From positions 39,375,286 to 39,439,285 of the forward strand of contig OY744613.1 in NCBI GenBank assembly GCA_963556255.1: a stretch of 64,000 nucleotides of DNA. The letters are read 5' to 3'. Under the pieces are notes generated by a model. It was given only the letters and a program-made list of their open reading frames with translations. It had not been told where the DNA came from and did no database searches. This document shows, in pieces, positions 18,153-28,966 of this stretch. This stretch comes from Allolobophora icterica. Its lineage: Eukaryota > Annelida > Clitellata > Crassiclitellata > Lumbricidae. How positions within the stretch are numbered: position 1 is the stretch's first letter; each line of letters opens with the position of its first letter. Both the position numbers and the translations under genes were made by a program.

Positions 18153-19643
18153 AGGTCATTCCATGTGAGATCAACCAGACCCTCCAACCTTCAACCTTAG
18201 ATTTGGCTGAAACTTTTTGCATCTGTTTGTCCACCATTTTTACATCTGTTTGTCCACCACCTGTTCAAGCTCTACAACACTAAGTTAAAAGCATTAACTG
18301 TTGTCCCACATGCGCATAGGCCTACTTGCAGCCCAGGATATGCTCCAGTTTACCTGACAGACCAACTTTGAAGACCCTTATCACAATGAAGACATAGAGT
18401 AATAATGGAATAAGATTTGTTACATACAGAGTGAACTATATGCAGATAACAGAAATTTAAAATTTTTGCAATTGCTTTTATTGTCTTCAATGCTACCATG
18501 CCATGAATATTACAGATTTAAATTGACAACTGCGTTATGTGGTCACTTTTCACCAATATTAGTGGGAAACTATTTGTTTCAATTCAGAATGATTTGCAGA
18601 ATCAGAAAGTACACAGAACGTTGTACAAAATCACAACATTTTGCAGGGCTATGTGGATCTGTTCCAGAGATACTGGCCTCTGAATATGTCACCAAGTTCA
18701 AAATGTGTCGCGAGTGCTTCAAACCACCCCTCCATTACCCTCAGCCATACAATGCAGATACATGGTGATAGGCTTATGACAATTTCTATATGATGTAGGC
18801 CTACCAACGTATCAAACTACCAAAATAGCTAAATTACAGCCAAATCTGAGATAGGTCACATACAGCCCCTCTGTGATTTCACATGGATTGGCCCTTCTGA
18901 GACCTCGAAAAATAGCTAATATTCAGCAGAGCATCACTGCTGATTGCTTCTGATTACCAACACCAAATTTATATATCCAGACAGCTTATGGCATGCACTT
19001 TTCAGAAATATGAAGCACAGATAAATTCCAGTTCTCCAATTTCCCAATATCAGCTGGTGAAGTTGACCCCCATTCATCAGTTTGACCAAGATTAGCATGT
19101 GAGTATGAATTCATTTGCAAATTAACACCACAGTAAAGTACATCCGGTAGGAACCCATTACTTGTTATTTCAAAATATGAAGAGATTAAAATGTTGTTAC
19201 TACTGCTTTTCCTCATATTGGTCTGGCAAATTCAAGAAAATACAGTTTGCAATTTCTGAGACTGCATATTGGCAGCTGTATTGTAAAGCCTGTACTCAAG
19301 ACACAGTCATTATAACAGGTCCAGTGGGTCGCCAACAACTTTCTGAATACAGCAGTGAAAACCTCAAGCCTCTATCTGCTCTACTTCTTGACTTATTTCA
19401 TGTTGAATATGGCTTCAGAGAACATTTCGCGAAATCGGATCCAAATTTCCGACTATTCCACCTCACTTTTAGATGGTATATATCTCGGTCAAATATTTGA
19501 ATATTTGAATATTTGAATATTTGAATAAAATTTGGCATTTGTGCCAATATGGTGGCCAAACAGAAGAAAATTTTTTCAGCCATATCTAAAGTTGAAGGTG
19601 TGAAAATGTTTTAAAAACTGGTTGATTTCACACGGAATGACCT
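18153..19643. mobile_element. Inverted-repeat-bounded insert inside element 1
   Basis: A 24-bp motif beginning aggtcattccatgtga at 18153-18176 has its inverted partner at 19620-19643, with about two mismatches. The inside is AT-rich, lacks a supported coding region and holds several short repeats (tttgtccacca twice). This looks like a non-autonomous DNA transposon that entered the right arm of element 1. No convincing target-site duplication could be read. Confidence 0.55.
19490..19535. repeat. Tandem aatatttg decamer-like repeat
   Basis: Five or so units of atatttga(at) in a row, inside the preceding insert. Confidence 0.85.
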
Positions 19644-20490
19644 AAACCTAAACCTGTGGCTTGACAGATTGGACTTGCATCACATTATTAAGAAACGTCG
19701 CATGATGTTCTATTGGCGAATAGTTCGTTCAACATTTAACCTTCTTCAAAATATTTTATGGTGTTACCTTTATGATTCCGAACTCCTTGTCATTTCGAAT
19801 ATCAAATATTGTCTCACAACTGCCATTTACACCACAGTAGTTTTCTTAGTTTGTGCGTTTGGAATTGTGTTTAATTTTCGTAGTTTGTGCTTTTCAGGTT
19901 ATGTTTATTTTTCATAGTTTGTGCTTCTTAAAATTCGGTTTATGCAGCGTGTATGTTTTACTACTGTGTAATTTGACTTGTTCTTTTTGCCTTCGAGCGT
20001 AATAAAGTGCTCATCGGCTATTTCACAACGGCTGTATGTATCACAACAATCTATGTATAATGCAACATTTGCTCGGACTCAACTTCCGCTCCAGACAAAA
20101 TGCCTCCGGGGCTTTGTTCCGGCCCAGATTAAAAATTCTGAACGCTAACTTCCTGTGAACAAAATATTTTGCGGACAAAAGCAAACATATCCAGACAGAC
20201 ACAGACTGACTGCCATTTAGCGTGGTTTGCATAAAGAAACAGTGGCGTCCACTGGCGAAAGCCTTGGGAACAGTTTGGACACGCTAGATAAACGATATAT
20301 AATCTGACTCTAACAATGGTCTTGGTGGACCAACGGTGAAGCAGGATGCCTTCGAACCGAATGGTCTCCGGTTCAAACCCTCTTAACGCCGGTATTTTTT
20401 TAATTACTTTATTTTTTGGTCGGAGAACGCGCAGGATCTTCAATAGAGAGGCGGAACACAGGAGCAATGAGAAACAAGGTGGAACTCGAA
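19644..20490. other. Right arm of element 1 without recognised genes
   Basis: No viral gene is recognised between the inserted repeat and the right TIR. A weak LINE-like 3' end (aataaagtgctcatc near 20000) is possible. The longest open frame (19669-19917) has no motif that I can name. Confidence 0.4.
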
Positions 20491-20944
20491 CACACAGACA
20501 CGCACACAGAGCACAAGCACACGTCACCGGATGACTCTGGCACAGACACCAGAGCATTACTCCCTGTTGCATGAACAGTTGCTAATTAAAGGAAGCTCGT
20601 AAAGTCGTTCATCCCAACCGTCCGTTCATTCATTCAGTCATTACAAACGCACCGGATAACTTTGACCCGTTAAACACACACCGTGTGTGTGTATACATGT
20701 ATGTATACATGTATGTATACATGTATGTATTCAATAAAATCTGAAGCTGCTAATGCAGCTTAAGCGGCTGCAGCTGCTGAAGCTCCTGCTGAAGCTGAAG
20801 CTCCTGCTCCTGCTGATGAAGCTCCTGAAGCTCCTGAACGAAGCATTTGCACCTGTGATGCGCATCTGCACTGTTTATCAATCAATCAATCAATTAGTCA
20901 ATCAATCAATCAAAATGTGCCAGCGGGCCCCCGTTTGTACTACA
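20491..20944 (-). repeat. Element 1 right terminal inverted repeat
   Basis: Near-perfect reverse complement of 2462-2917. The outermost bases read gtactaca on plus. The inner edge diverges at the cacacagaca block. The flanking duplication agtggt follows at 20945. Confidence 0.95.
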
Positions 20945-20950
20945 AGTGGT
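20945..20950. repeat. Target-site duplication of element 1, right copy
   Basis: agtggt, identical to 2456-2461. Confidence 0.85.
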
Positions 20951-21118
20951 CCTTTAATCGTTCTGTATTCTTGCATTGTTTATGTATCGGTTTCGTTCAT
21001 TTATGACCTTCGTTCTACCTCTGAAAGTGACTTGTTTTATCTACGTGCTCGAACTGCCACGGGGCAGCACAGAAGATCTCTGTGGTCTCTTCACCTCTTT
21101 GGAACGGATTGTCTACCA

Positions 21119-22556
21119 CAGAGGCTTAGCTAGGGGGAGCAGAGGGAGCGGCCCTGAGCCCATTCTCCAAAATGTGGGGCCTTTTTCACAATTTATTTAT
21201 TCCAATCATTCGAAATTTATATAAACTAATCATTCGAAATTTATTTATTCCAACGTTCGAACGACGTAATATGTCACATTGTCCTTAAACGGTAAACCTT
21301 GTGTTTCAAAATTAAAAGCTGAACAATGCAATCGTATGTAGAATCTTTCGCATTGACTCTAAAAGGACTGGGATACCAGATGGGCATTCAGGAAATCAGC
21401 ATTAGATGTACTCTTGCAGAATTTACCAGGACTAATAGTTGTCCTTAAAAGAATCGTGGGTATACTGAGTTTAAAACTGCACTACTAAACTTGGCTGAGG
21501 CAAAGGCTATTGTTTTAGCACTCAGTAGGTTACACTCAATACGCTCGAATTCTTCCTAGTTCTAATATTCTAGAAAAAGTCGTAGAGAAGGCTTTCAGCT
21601 TAACCATTTGTTTACAGAGAAGTAGGCTAGCAATGATTTGGTAACAGCTTCTCATTTGATTCAACCATTTGAAAACGATGTGAAATACATCGAAATGAAT
21701 TTGAATCCGAGTTTGAACGGATTGAGAATGATGAAACTGAGCTGGTTCAAAAATACGATAATTTTTACTACTGGATATAAGCAACATAGAGTTAGGAAAA
21801 GAAGGAGATTACGTGCGAAAATGTCAGTGGATGATGGAATTGCAGAAATATCATGGTTGAACCTTCAAAGTGTCACTAGATTGTGTCATAAATAGCACAA
21901 CTAAAAGTTTTGAGCATTTTACGAATTTTAGCAATTCATGTGAATGCCGATAATGTGACCAAATAAGAATCTTTGGCAGACATGTAATGGGATGTCATCG
22001 AAAGTCGAAGTGAAATTGTGCAAGCGTTTCTTTCATTTTAAAGACGTGTGCAAGGAAATAGTCAGTATTATCTATAAGGAAAATTCCAGTGTCATTTATG
22101 CTAGCCTGTCCACGTACCGTATTTTTCTGACATTACCAATAAACAGCACTGGTGCGTAACGACCTTTCAGCCGACTCAAACTCAAACGTTCAACTTCTAT
22201 AATGGGCGAGGACAGATTGTCTGGCTAGCCTTGATTACGATCAAAAGACAGTTTGATAGTGAAGTCGATTATAATGAAGTTATAATCCTTTGCTAAAATG
22301 AAGCCTAGAAGAAAAAGGCTGTTGTAATAATATTGGTTTTTGTTTGTACTGTTATGTTATAGTTATACTATGCTATTACTCATTTGCTATACATATTGGT
22401 TTGCAACCTTATACGTGTTTCAGTGTTTCTATAAAAAATACAAAAAGAAATGCGTATAATCATAATGAATGTAATTAACTAAAATTATTTATATTGGTAA
22501 TTTGGGCCTTTTTGTGAGTTCGCTCCCTCTGGTATTAAAACCTGGCTACGCCACTG
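21119..22556. mobile_element. Degenerate hAT-type DNA transposon
   Basis: Bounded by cagaggcttagctagg on the left and the inverse-oriented cctggctacgccactg on the right, imperfect inverted repeats resembling the CAGTGGCGTAGC-type ends of hAT elements. The 8-bp sequence gtctacca flanks both ends (21111-21118 and 22557-22564), the hAT TSD size. The interior has only short broken frames (for example 21638-21895) without a recognisable transposase motif. It lies 160-170 bp from the right end of element 1, in the same host intron. Confidence 0.8.
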
Positions 22557-22756
22557 GTCTACCAACGGCCAACATGAGCTCATTTGCTTTCGTTTACGTG
22601 TGCTTGAAACCATTTCTTATGTCGCAGTCTGTGTTGTCAGGTCGAAGTTGCTCTGATTAGTTCTACTTCAATAGACGCTATATAAATCTCAACTACAATT
22701 TACAAATTGCAATGAAGTTTTATTTTGAAATTATCAAATCTCTGTTTCTATTCCAG

Positions 22757-22990
22757 GAGGAAAAGCGTATTTTGTTAATACTCTAAAACTGGCCTCCGAC
22801 GCGTATACTTCTGCTTCTAGGACCAATGAGTCTTTGGAAGAATGTGGCCAACGATGCATTGCGGATCAGAACTGTTCTTCGTATTACTTTCGTGCACGAT
22901 TGTGCGTCACCGTCACTTTTATTATGTATAGATTCTTCATCGCGGATGATGTCAGTGAGGGACTGTTAGTACGATGTGACTCGGATCTGA
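22757..22990 (+). CDS. Host gene exon, second PAN/apple-like module
   Basis: A 234-bp exon (78 codons) in phase 1-1, between ctattccag and the donor gtgagt. The product has LEECGQRCIADQNCSSYYF, ARLCVT and a final VRCDSDL, the Cys spacing of a PAN/apple-like domain, similar in length to the module at 1947-2192. Matching phase means it can splice directly to the exon before it and the one at 28802. It would be extracellular, binding protein or carbohydrate (family knowledge). The upstream intron end near 22630-22730 resembles 1360-1420, suggesting the two exons arose by duplication. Confidence 0.65.
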
Positions 22991-23435
22991 GTGAGTAATC
23001 ACTAGGAATCTAATCTCAGTTAGAAACTTCTCAAGCGCATTGTGATAATTTATTAAGTTGCCATCCATATATTACGTACGCAAAAATCCGGGAAAATTGG
23101 ACCCCTCCCCGCACGTACTTTTTTCCACCCCTCCCCCCACCTGCGTACGTACGGTTGACGCACTCCCCCAGGACCTGCTGCAGAATGTGTCAGTACCACA
23201 GGTCCAGGGAGCGACTGTCTGCACCTTAGGCCAGATTAAAGGATGAGTAATCCATGGACTCACTGCTGAGTTGTGTTATAGTTTAATAATAGCGTCCAGA
23301 GGTAAGGTGGCATACAACTGATACTTCTCCCACAGTCCTACTTCCTCTGGTAGTACCGGATAGCTGGAAAGACTGAACTCTAGCTCACTTGAAGGCCAAT
23401 CAATCTGAAGCCCATTTTCCTATGCGTAAGTAGGC

Positions 23436-23552
23436 CTTCTTCTTCTTCTTCTTCTTCTTCCTCCTCCTCCTCCTCCTCCTCCTCCTCCTCCTCCTTCTTC
23501 TTCTTCTTCTTCTTCTTCTTCTTCTTCTTCTTCTTCTTCTTCTTCTTCTTCT
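23436..23552. repeat. (TTC)n/(TCC)n microsatellite
   Basis: A pyrimidine-only run of ttc and tcc triplets. Poly-Lys/Glu/Arg frames on minus are artefacts. Confidence 0.95.
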
Positions 23553-24357
23553 CAGTCTTCTGCTCTTGAGCAGGTTTGTGACATGGACGACCTCTTGTTC
23601 TCCCCTGACCACCTCCATCCTGTTCACTTGATTTGTCCATATCATGTCTTGGGAAATAGCCGAGGTGGTTTCCCGTTGCCTTCCTCGCGGTTTGAGTAGT
23701 GGCCTACGCCGCTCACGTTAGCCAGCTGTTTCAGGGTTCCTGCTGAGCCTTTCCTCCTCGCGTAGCGCCCAAGGTGGTACTTCAGAAACCTTCACCACTG
23801 ATGGCATAGCCTCAGCAGGCAATCCCCTACTCGGCTGTTACGCCCCCCACCACGGCGAGGTGTGAGACGGACTTTGGGGGGGGGGGGTGGGGGCCTAGTG
23901 GATTAATTAAGCCTTCGAGCCAATTAGGCCAATTGACTAATTAATAGGCCATTAATTAATAGGTAATAAATTAACTAATTAATTAATTGGCCATTTTTTG
24001 CGTTTATCGGAGCGAAAGTGATCTGTTCACGCGACGTGACTTTGAAAATTGATGTGGTAACAGTATTTCGCTACTTCTGATAATGATGATCGATCAAGTG
24101 AGACTGTCTATCCCTTGTGTGTGCATGCTAGTGTGCGTGCGTGCCTGTGTGCTGTGTGCGTGTATAAATAGTCCGAGGCTTCTGGACAATTACGTGCTCG
24201 TGGAAATGCCCACACTTTCGGCGAGTCTCGCGCTAGATGACATTTTTATGGAATTCTGTTGCTGCCATAACTATTGTTTAGTTAAGATATTGATAATTGT
24301 ACTGTCATGTCTCAATGTAATCTTACTGCGTTTGTCAGTTTGAATTAATAAAGAAAA

Positions 24358-24490
<133 letters not shown>

Positions 24491-24915
24491 TTATTACTCC
24501 ATGAGAATGGCGACCCTTTGACAAAGAATTTTTGGAAATTACCAAATTCAGCCGATATAAACCATGAAAATTAGCCAAAAGTCCTCCAGAGTCCTCAAAG
24601 TCCTGGTATAGAAACGCCAAATTGCGCCACGTCCTATAGCTCTGAAGTTTTACACAAGATATTATAAATAATCATAGTAAAACTTTGTTTCTTTTCTGAC
24701 AATAGAAATGCGCAGAATCTGATCAGTGGCAAACTAAGTGTATTACGCACCATAGTTTATTCTGATGGTCACATGTGCTGTTTGACGCGATTCACCCAGG
24801 CTGTACCTTTATGAAAGCGGAGAAGAGGGTTGGACAACGCGTTAAAAAGCCCTCTAACCGACCTTTTATCGCTCACCGTGGGCAACCGTCTTTCATACGA
24901 AGCCCAACTTAGGTA

Positions 24916-25893
24916 GACATGTCCAGGGCCTACTACGAAGGGGGGGGGGGAAGGAATCAGACTGCTTCCAATTTGTGCCAGAGGGGAAAGTTCCCCCCCC
25001 CCGGCACAGTCACTAATTTCTAATAATTAGTGACTAATAATGTGAATAATTACTAATGATTCTTAAAGTATTGTATTGTGATGTATCAGTATAATGGGCC
25101 ATGCAATATTTGCTGAGGTTACCATACAGTGTCTAAGCAGTGTTATAGTGTATCATTATTACTTGTTTTTCTTTAGCTATTGGCCATTATGTTCTGCTAT
25201 TTTTTGTTGATGAAAGATGCAAAAAATATTTTAGAAATTGAAGAAAAGCATTCACAATCCTGTTGATTTAGAAATTTCCAAAATATGAGACACGTTAAAA
25301 TATTGGGCAATATAGGACACTGTTCAGCAAATATATGGGAATTTTAAAGATTGCATTATGAATGCACATTTCTGGTGTAATGCAGCGGTAAAAGGCTCCA
25401 TCCCTGCCTACTACAGTGTTATCCAGCCGACAATTATTTTGGAGGAATATTTCAAGACCTGATAATCCCATTTTCAATGCACTAAACAACAATAATTGTA
25501 GCACTGAAATTTTGTGCCATATTTATTACAGCTTGTCCCATACAATTTTTACAGTGCACTGGGAGCCTTGCAGAAATTAATTCAACCGTTCAGTTGAACT
25601 ACAATGTATAGTCTTCCCCAGCCTGTTTTCTTGCTCCAAAAAATGCGCTAAAACTCAGCTACGGCAATGTAGAAATTCTAAATTTTTCCGGGGGAGGACA
25701 CCGGACCCCCACTTCAAGGGGAGGGGAGGGAAGAGGGAGGGGGAATGTACAGGAGGGGTAAAGGGACAGGGGAGAAAAGTGGGTGGGTAATGGGAGGGGA
25801 AGGTGTAGTGGAGGAAGGGGAGGGAAGAAGGGGGTTTACAGTTAGGGGGATTGCTTCCAGCTTACAAGGGGGATAGTAGGTCCTGGACATGTC
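24916..25893. mobile_element. Inverted-repeat-bounded element with G-rich tracts
   Basis: gacatgtccagggcctacta at 24916 has an inverted match (one mismatch) ending at 25893. Each end is next to a G-run or C-run (ggggggggg near 24940; gggaggggaggg near 25715-25850). No coding region is seen. Likely a small non-autonomous DNA transposon; a duplication at its borders was not clear. Confidence 0.5.
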
Positions 25894-26307
25894 ACAGGTA
25901 AAGTCGTAAATTATAGATCATTTTCTGACATTACCTTGCTCCTTTGAGATAAGGAGAATTTCCGCATCGCAAACTCTCAAAATACCCACAAATGAACCTT
26001 AGTCTTAATATATGCCTCAACTCAGAATACTTCTCCCCATAAGCTAACAAAGACTGAACTTGTACACATTTCTGTGAATTACAAACCCAACAACCAAAAA
26101 GTTTTAAATTATAAGCCTTATTGTACATATTTAAGCCACAATTCTCAGTAACTGAAACAATATTTTCAAAATCCGTTCAGCATTGTTCAGCTTATGCTAA
26201 AGATAAGTTTGTAAAGAACAAAAAATATAAAGAACAATGATTATCAAACAATCAAAACACTATACTAGTAACAAATTATATACAAGCTGAAGACAATCAC
26301 ATGTCTG

Positions 26308-26833
26308 CAGTGATGGGCAATAGTTAACTAAAAAGTTGCTAACTTTTAGTTTAACTAAAAAAATTTAGTTAAGGAAGAAGTTTAACTAAAAAAATAGTTT
26401 AGTTAAAACCATAGTTTAGCTAACTAAAAAGTTTAACTAAAAAAATCAACAATATGCAACTATTTTTCCACAGTGAACATTGAACACTGTCAGCAAAAAT
26501 ACATTTTAACACTGCATGGTTTTAGCATTTACAGTGTTTTCAAATTCATACACTACTTACAGTAGGCCTACACATGTAACTGTATGCCAGAACAGTACAC
26601 ATTGCATAGTTTGAAGGTGAAATTGTCATTGACGCTTTGCATTATTACAGTTCACTTAACGTCTTTTATTGTGAAAATGTTTGTCGTAAAAAGTTTGAAA
26701 AAGTTGGAAAAAGTTTAACTACTTTTTTTTAGTTTAGTTAACTAATTTCCAAAATCAGTTGCCAGCTTTAGTTAAACTATTTAAAAAAATAGTTTTAGTT
26801 TAACTAAAAAAAATAGTTTAGTGCCCATCACTG
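26308..26833. mobile_element. MITE with hAT-like ends
   Basis: Starts cagtgatgggcaa and ends with the inverse tgcccatcactg. It is flanked by catgtctg (26300-26307) and tatgtctg (26834-26841), 7 of 8 bases identical. The interior is many copies of tttaactaaaaa in both orientations, so it can fold on itself. Non-coding. Confidence 0.8.
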
Positions 26834-27478
26834 TATGTCTGACATCAAAGAATCGTCTAAAAACCGTAATTGTAGTAACTGACAGGAGACGAGAAAGTTC
26901 AACTAATCCGAACTATTCACTACTTATTTAGGTTCATAATCGATGTTTTTTTGGGCTAAAAGAACCTTGGCAATGAGGATTCCATCAACACACAAATGGT
27001 TTTCTCCTCTTCCCACTATTTAGAATATCCTCAAAGGACTTAAAATCGTTATCATTCACCGACGTTAACCGACGTCCTATAGATACTGTTACCAGGGGCT
27101 GATCCAGAAGGTTTATCAGGGGGCCAAAAATAATATATACCTACTGTTACTATGGGACCTATAATAACAGTAGCCACTTCATTCCTCCGTTCCACTGCGT
27201 CATTGCTATTCTGAAGCAGAACATTATTATTTACCGGATCAGTTACTCCTTCAATAATTCTGATGATCATGTCATATTGGGCGTTGTACATTCAAATTAT
27301 CTTCTCCCGTTCCGTCGAGCAAGTCTATTCAATAGGAACAGCAGCCACAGGTGCCTGTCCAACTCTTCCATCATGCAGCACACAAAATTTGTCTTGGCCC
27401 TCCAATGCTAAGGCGGAATCAAATTCTCCGTCGCAACTGCAGTCGTGCATCCAGGACACTGACGCGTTTTCCATCCGC

Positions 27479-27479
<1 letters not shown>

Positions 27480-27571
<92 letters not shown>
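27480..27571. repeat. (TGAT)n microsatellite
   Basis: About 23 perfect tgat units. The NQSI-repeat frames on minus are artefacts. The same tetranucleotide occurs in the element 1 TIR. Confidence 0.95.
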
Positions 27572-27573
<2 letters not shown>

Positions 27574-27683
27574 TCTTTATTGAAGCACCACACAACAAAC
27601 AAATCAAATTATGACAGTTTCGCCTATAGCAGTACAAGTGCTGGCGTCTGACACAAGGTATCTGGAGAACAGCATTCTTCCTA

Positions 27684-27905
27684 GTCAGCAGTTCGTAGAA
27701 CGCAGCGCAGCACCAAAACGAAGACTCTTATGGCATTTCCAAACTGTACCAATGTACCTTGGCGCTGCCCGGTTACTAATCTGAAATCACTGGAGATGGA
27801 CGAGTCCATGGGGTGCGCAAAACCGTTATACAAAATTTGCTGCTAGTAGAGCACACCCTATAGCCTTCGTTGAACTCCGCCATTTCCGAGGTTAGGCAGT
27901 TAGAC
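27684..27905. repeat. Dispersed repeat, copy 1 (LINE-containing)
   Basis: Shares most of its sequence with 32879-33090 in the same orientation, including gcagcgcagcacca, ggttactaatctgaaatca and gtagagcacacccct-like words. Its end (tagccttcgttgaactccgccatttc) resembles the LINE interior at about 34395-34440, so it probably includes a 5'-truncated LINE piece. Confidence 0.7.
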
Positions 27906-28284
27906 AGTTGGTGGGACTCTCTCGTCATTCTTCGCGTCAGGATATATGCTACAGTTCATGTTAGACCGTCTGGTGCGTCTGCATTATCTCCCTGCGGATA
28001 GCCCCATCTTTGAGCAATTATGTAGCCTTGCAGACGGGAGCCTCTTCGCAGCGGTACTGCATGAAGAGGGCCATGTGCTGAACCATCATCTCCCACCGCT
28101 GAAGCCACAGCACTATTCCATGAGGCCATGACTGCATGACCGATTAATACCTAGAGCGGACAATTTAATGAAGAAAACATTTCTGACAAGAATGCTTTAT
28201 TTGTATAAACTATATGTAAACCAAAGTGCGGTATAAGCAGTTGGTATAAATAAAGAATATATTTACTTTACTTACTTATTTAAG

Positions 28285-28410
28285 CAACAGTAGAAATTTG
28301 CGCGGGAACATGGTTAGTAATGAATCTGCATATTCATTTAATACAATAACTGAAAGTTCTTCATCGCTAAAATCGTTGTGGTTGGCCTTGAATCAGTTAT
28401 GAGAGCGGGA
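28285..28410 (+). pseudogene. LINE fragment, related to 34509-34640
   Basis: taagcaacagt, gctgaaagttc-like and ttgtggttggcctt words occur in the same order as in the CR1/L2-like LINE at 33.2-36.5 kb. The frame is lost. Confidence 0.6.
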
Positions 28411-28801
28411 GAAGTAGGCCCTAATCTTTTTGCATTTCTGTGTGATTAGCCATGCATAAATGAGCTCAAAGCTAATTTTTTTTACTTTTCTTATGTACAC
28501 TTCCGATCATGGGACTTAAATTGATTGGTTCTTATGTAGTGTACAAAATCTGGACCTCACGTCTTGTACTACTTTTATCAACATTTCGTGCAGAAAATGT
28601 GTTATGGAGGAGGTTTTAGGACAGTAATGTACACTGTTACTATGGCCTTAACTAGTTACGTAGTTAAATTTTTTAAGTAGTTTCTGTGTCCATCGCTGTC
28701 ATTTAAGATTAAATTTTAAAATATTATTATTACATTCCATTACATTAAATTGTATTTGTCATTTCGTTGAACACAATCGCCTCCTTCATCTCTTCAACCA
28801 G

Positions 28802-28894
28802 CGGCTTCTGCTTTAAATTTAACTGGAGATTTACATTCGATAACATCATTAATTTCAGCTCTGAAACCGCCAACTGTGGATATGACGGCTACAG
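28802..28894 (+). CDS. Host gene exon, Ser/Thr-rich linker
   Basis: A 93-bp exon (31 codons) bounded by cttcaaccag and gtacgt, phase 1-1. It encodes a Ser/Thr-rich, Cys-free linker with SALKPPTVDMTAT near its end. The exon at 53483 has the same length and phase, and the flanking intron words (atttgtcatttcgttga / atttgtcaatttgttga) match, so the two are tandem duplicates. The linker probably forms an O-glycosylated stalk above the membrane (inference). Confidence 0.5.
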
Positions 28895-28966
28895 GTACGT
28901 ACTGGCCTAATCACTTGATGTAATTCTGCCATTATACCACTGATCTCATTGTTATATTTTTATATT

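Larger units (their letters stand above)
2462..20944. mobile_element. Complete Polinton/Maverick (adintovirus-like) element 1
   Basis: An 18,483-bp element bounded by about 455-bp near-identical terminal inverted repeats and 6-bp direct repeats. It carries the hallmark gene set of Polintons: protein-primed polymerase B, retroviral-type integrase, FtsK/HerA-like packaging ATPase, adenain-type protease, and double- and single-jelly-roll capsid proteins. Most genes are on minus; the PLA2 and integrase genes are on plus. The element is clearly AT-rich. It lies inside an intron between two phase-matched host exons. Broken features are the protease frameshift, one fiber copy and a TAG before the integrase. 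About 2.9 kb between integrase and right TIR lacks viral genes and contains another inserted repeat. The boundaries are read directly from the sequence. Confidence 0.95.

Noticed and set aside
17819..18283. 154-aa frame with WMDG repeats
   Set aside because: Reading of the (TGTA)n and (GGAT)n microsatellites.
20310..20400. tRNA-like stretch with ggttcaaaccc
   Set aside because: The arms around the loop do not pair and no anticodon stem can be drawn.
23380..23645. Poly-Lys/Glu or poly-Arg frame on minus
   Set aside because: Product of the (TTC)n/(TCC)n microsatellite.
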